Source: Candidatus Nanohalarchaeota archaeon
GTDB lineage: Archaea; EX4484-52; B79-G9
Length of the DNA stretch: 6,265 nt
Assembly (NCBI GenBank): GCA_017610525.1
Contig: JAFCBW010000113.1
Location: forward strand, 1-6,265
Direction: 5' to 3'
How positions within the stretch are numbered: position 1 is the stretch's first letter; every line of letters begins with the position of its first letter. The translations under genes were made by a program, and so were the position numbers. The notes under the pieces were generated by a model. The model was given only the letters and a program-made list of their open reading frames with translations. It had not been told where the DNA came from and did not search any database. Below, piece after piece: positions 5,701-6,265 of this stretch.

Positions 5701-5797
5701 TTTTCGGATATTGCTTGTGCGAAAATTTTGAGACTTTCGTATAGAAATCTATATTTGAAAACGAATTATTGAAAAAGATTGTTCATTTTATGGAACA
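5701..5797. repeat. Weaker inverted repeats upstream of the hairpin array
   Basis: Three imperfect or short hairpins precede the regular array. TTTTCG at 5701-5706 pairs with CGAAAA at 5720-5725 around a 13-nt loop. TATAG at 5740-5744 pairs with CTATA at 5749-5753 around AAAT, inside an outer TTTC/GAAA pairing (5735-5738 with 5757-5760). TGTTC at 5780-5784 pairs with GAACA at 5793-5797. The first has the TTTT...AAAA ends of the array hairpins. They may be degenerate units or A/T-rich chance. Confidence 0.35.
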
Positions 5798-5813
5798 GAT
5801 TAGTCAATGTCGT

Positions 5814-5847
5814 CAATCCAGCAGTAATTAACTATTGTGTTGGATTG
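5814..5847. repeat. 10-bp hairpin flanking the array
   Basis: CAATCCAGCA (5814-5823) pairs with TGTTGGATTG (5838-5847), with a single G.T pair and a 14-nt loop. It sits 5 bp before the first regular unit but lacks the TTTT/AAAA ends and AGC linker, so membership in the family is open. Confidence 0.5.
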
Positions 5848-5852
5848 CCACA

Positions 5853-5940
5853 TCATAACACTGTCGTGTTAAGCTTTTGAAGACTGTCGTCTTCAAAATC
5901 ATGGAACTTGCGTTCCAAGCTTTTGAGCTGATGCTCAAAA
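5853..5940 (+). repeat. Tandem hairpin repeat array, two units (copies B and A)
   Basis: Two units follow each other without gap. Unit B (5853-5898) is TCA, hairpin TAACAC/GTGTTA with loop TGTC, AGC, then hairpin TTTTGAAGAC/GTCTTCAAAA with loop TGTC. Unit A (5899-5940) is TCA, hairpin TGGAAC/GTTCCA with loop TTGC, AGC, then hairpin TTTTGAGC/GCTCAAAA with loop TGAT. All four stems are perfect (6, 10, 6 and 8 bp). All four loops have four bases, start with T and are closed by C-G. AAGCTTTTGA recurs at 5871-5880 and 5917-5926. Inner stem bases differ between units but remain paired, which points to selection or copying of structure. This is not CRISPR: no uniform repeat and no spacers. Confidence 0.85.
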
Positions 5941-5941
5941 T

Positions 5942-5998
5942 AATCAATCTATATTGATTTATATGAAATCAATCGGGTACATAATTTGACGATTGATT
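5942..5998 (+). repeat. Alternating complementary 7-mers (possible switchable hairpins)
   Basis: AATCAAT (5942-5948), ATTGATT (5953-5959), AATCAAT (5967-5973) and ATTGATT (5992-5998) alternate. The first and second form a 7-bp hairpin with loop CTAT. The second and third form an 8-bp hairpin (5953-5960 with 5966-5973) with loop ATATG. These two exclude each other, and the fourth segment can pair with the third. The layout resembles an attenuator, but no function is shown. Confidence 0.5.
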
Positions 5999-6006
5999 AT
6001 ACTAAA
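5997..6006 (+). promoter_or_regulatory. TATA-like box for aCPSF1
   Basis: The TTATACTAAA-type element is centred about 27 bp before the ATG at 6028, fitting a leaderless start there. If it is used, the hairpin array lies upstream of this transcript rather than in its leader. Confidence 0.4.
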
Positions 6007-6027
6007 ACTTATAGCGATGTGATAAAC

Positions 6028-6265
6028 ATGGAATTAGAAGATGTGAAGTCGCGCCTGCCGAAGACCGCGATGATTACAAAGACAATGTTTGAAGGTTCTG
6101 ATATTGTTTTTTATACAAAGAACAAGGATTTTTTTGTTAATGGCAGTTCTGACATTAAGTCGCTTGTTTCTGAAATCAGGAAGAGGATTAATCTACGGCC
6201 TGATCAGTCTATTACTCTTGATGAGGATGAGGCAAGGGAGAAGATCAGAAATATTGTGCCAAAAG
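6028..6265 (+). CDS. aCPSF1: aCPSF1, KH/beta-CASP ribonuclease and termination factor (N-terminal part)
   Basis: Archaeal aCPSF1 (also called FttA) is a metallo-beta-lactamase/beta-CASP nuclease with two N-terminal KH domains. It cleaves nascent RNA at U-rich sites and ends transcription. The 79 codons visible before the window edge cover the first KH-like domain. MFEGSDIVFYTKNKDFF, SEIRKRINLRPDQSITL and the approach to IVPK match the family pattern of an FEGP-like strand, IRKRI and the IVPE segment. The catalytic domain lies beyond the window. The start is taken at ATG 6028 because a TATA-like element sits about 27 bp upstream. The frame is also open upstream, and GTG 6019 or TTG 5986 remain possible. 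The psmB-aCPSF1 order is common in archaea and supports the call. Here about 390 bp of hairpins separate them. Confidence 0.85.
   Translation, partial: MELEDVKSRLPKTAMITKTMFEGSDIVFYTKNKDFFVNGSSDIKSLVSEIRKRINLRPDQSITLDEDEAREKIRNIVPK

Noticed and set aside
5853..5973. CRISPR array or tRNA-like structures in the hairpin region
   Set aside because: Repeats are not uniform, there are no constant-length spacers, and no tRNA cloverleaf or T-loop sequence is present. Stem sequences vary between units, unlike CRISPR repeats.

Overview
This window looks archaeal, from an anaerobe. The AspRS is of the archaeal/eukaryotic type, and a proteasome beta subunit is followed by the start of the archaeal KH/beta-CASP RNase aCPSF1. 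TATA-like boxes lie about 25-28 bp upstream of several starts, and T-tracts directly follow some stop codons. The lineage cannot be fixed from this sequence; a euryarchaeal or DPANN-like genome of medium GC fits.

Layout. (1) 91-351: a small two-helix membrane protein. (2) 352-597: a non-coding stretch with a possible decayed coding fragment and the promoter of the next operon. (3) 598-1994: a tight oxidative-stress operon of rubrerythrin, a single-domain PAS protein with a CHPP motif, and two-iron-centre superoxide reductase (desulfoferrodoxin). SOR reduces superoxide to peroxide, rubrerythrin reduces peroxide to water, and the PAS protein is a candidate redox or heme sensor. (4) 2135-3379: aspartyl-tRNA synthetase with residues typical of the non-discriminating type. 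Its N-terminus is uncertain, and the motif 1 proline appears to be serine. (5) 3392-3767: a small conserved-looking gene that appears split by a 76-bp palindromic element. (6) 3772-4536: a Nif3-family metal protein. (7) 4537-4725, minus strand: a small membrane protein converging on Nif3 with no gap. (8) 4994-5635: proteasome beta. (9) 5636-6027: an intergenic region packed with hairpins. (10) 6028 to the end: the aCPSF1 N-terminus, cut by the window edge.

The most interesting signal is a structured repeat family. Its unit, read on the + strand of the 5.9-kb array, is TCA - hairpin (T...A) - AGC - hairpin (TTTT...AAAA). Two units stand in tandem at 5853-5940, upstream of aCPSF1. A third, in opposite orientation, lies at 3609-3684 inside the small gene. 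Linkers and stem ends are conserved while inner stem sequences differ but stay paired. Removing exactly the 76-bp third unit rejoins the split gene in frame. This suggests a small, structure-conserved, probably mobile hairpin element that I cannot assign to a named family.
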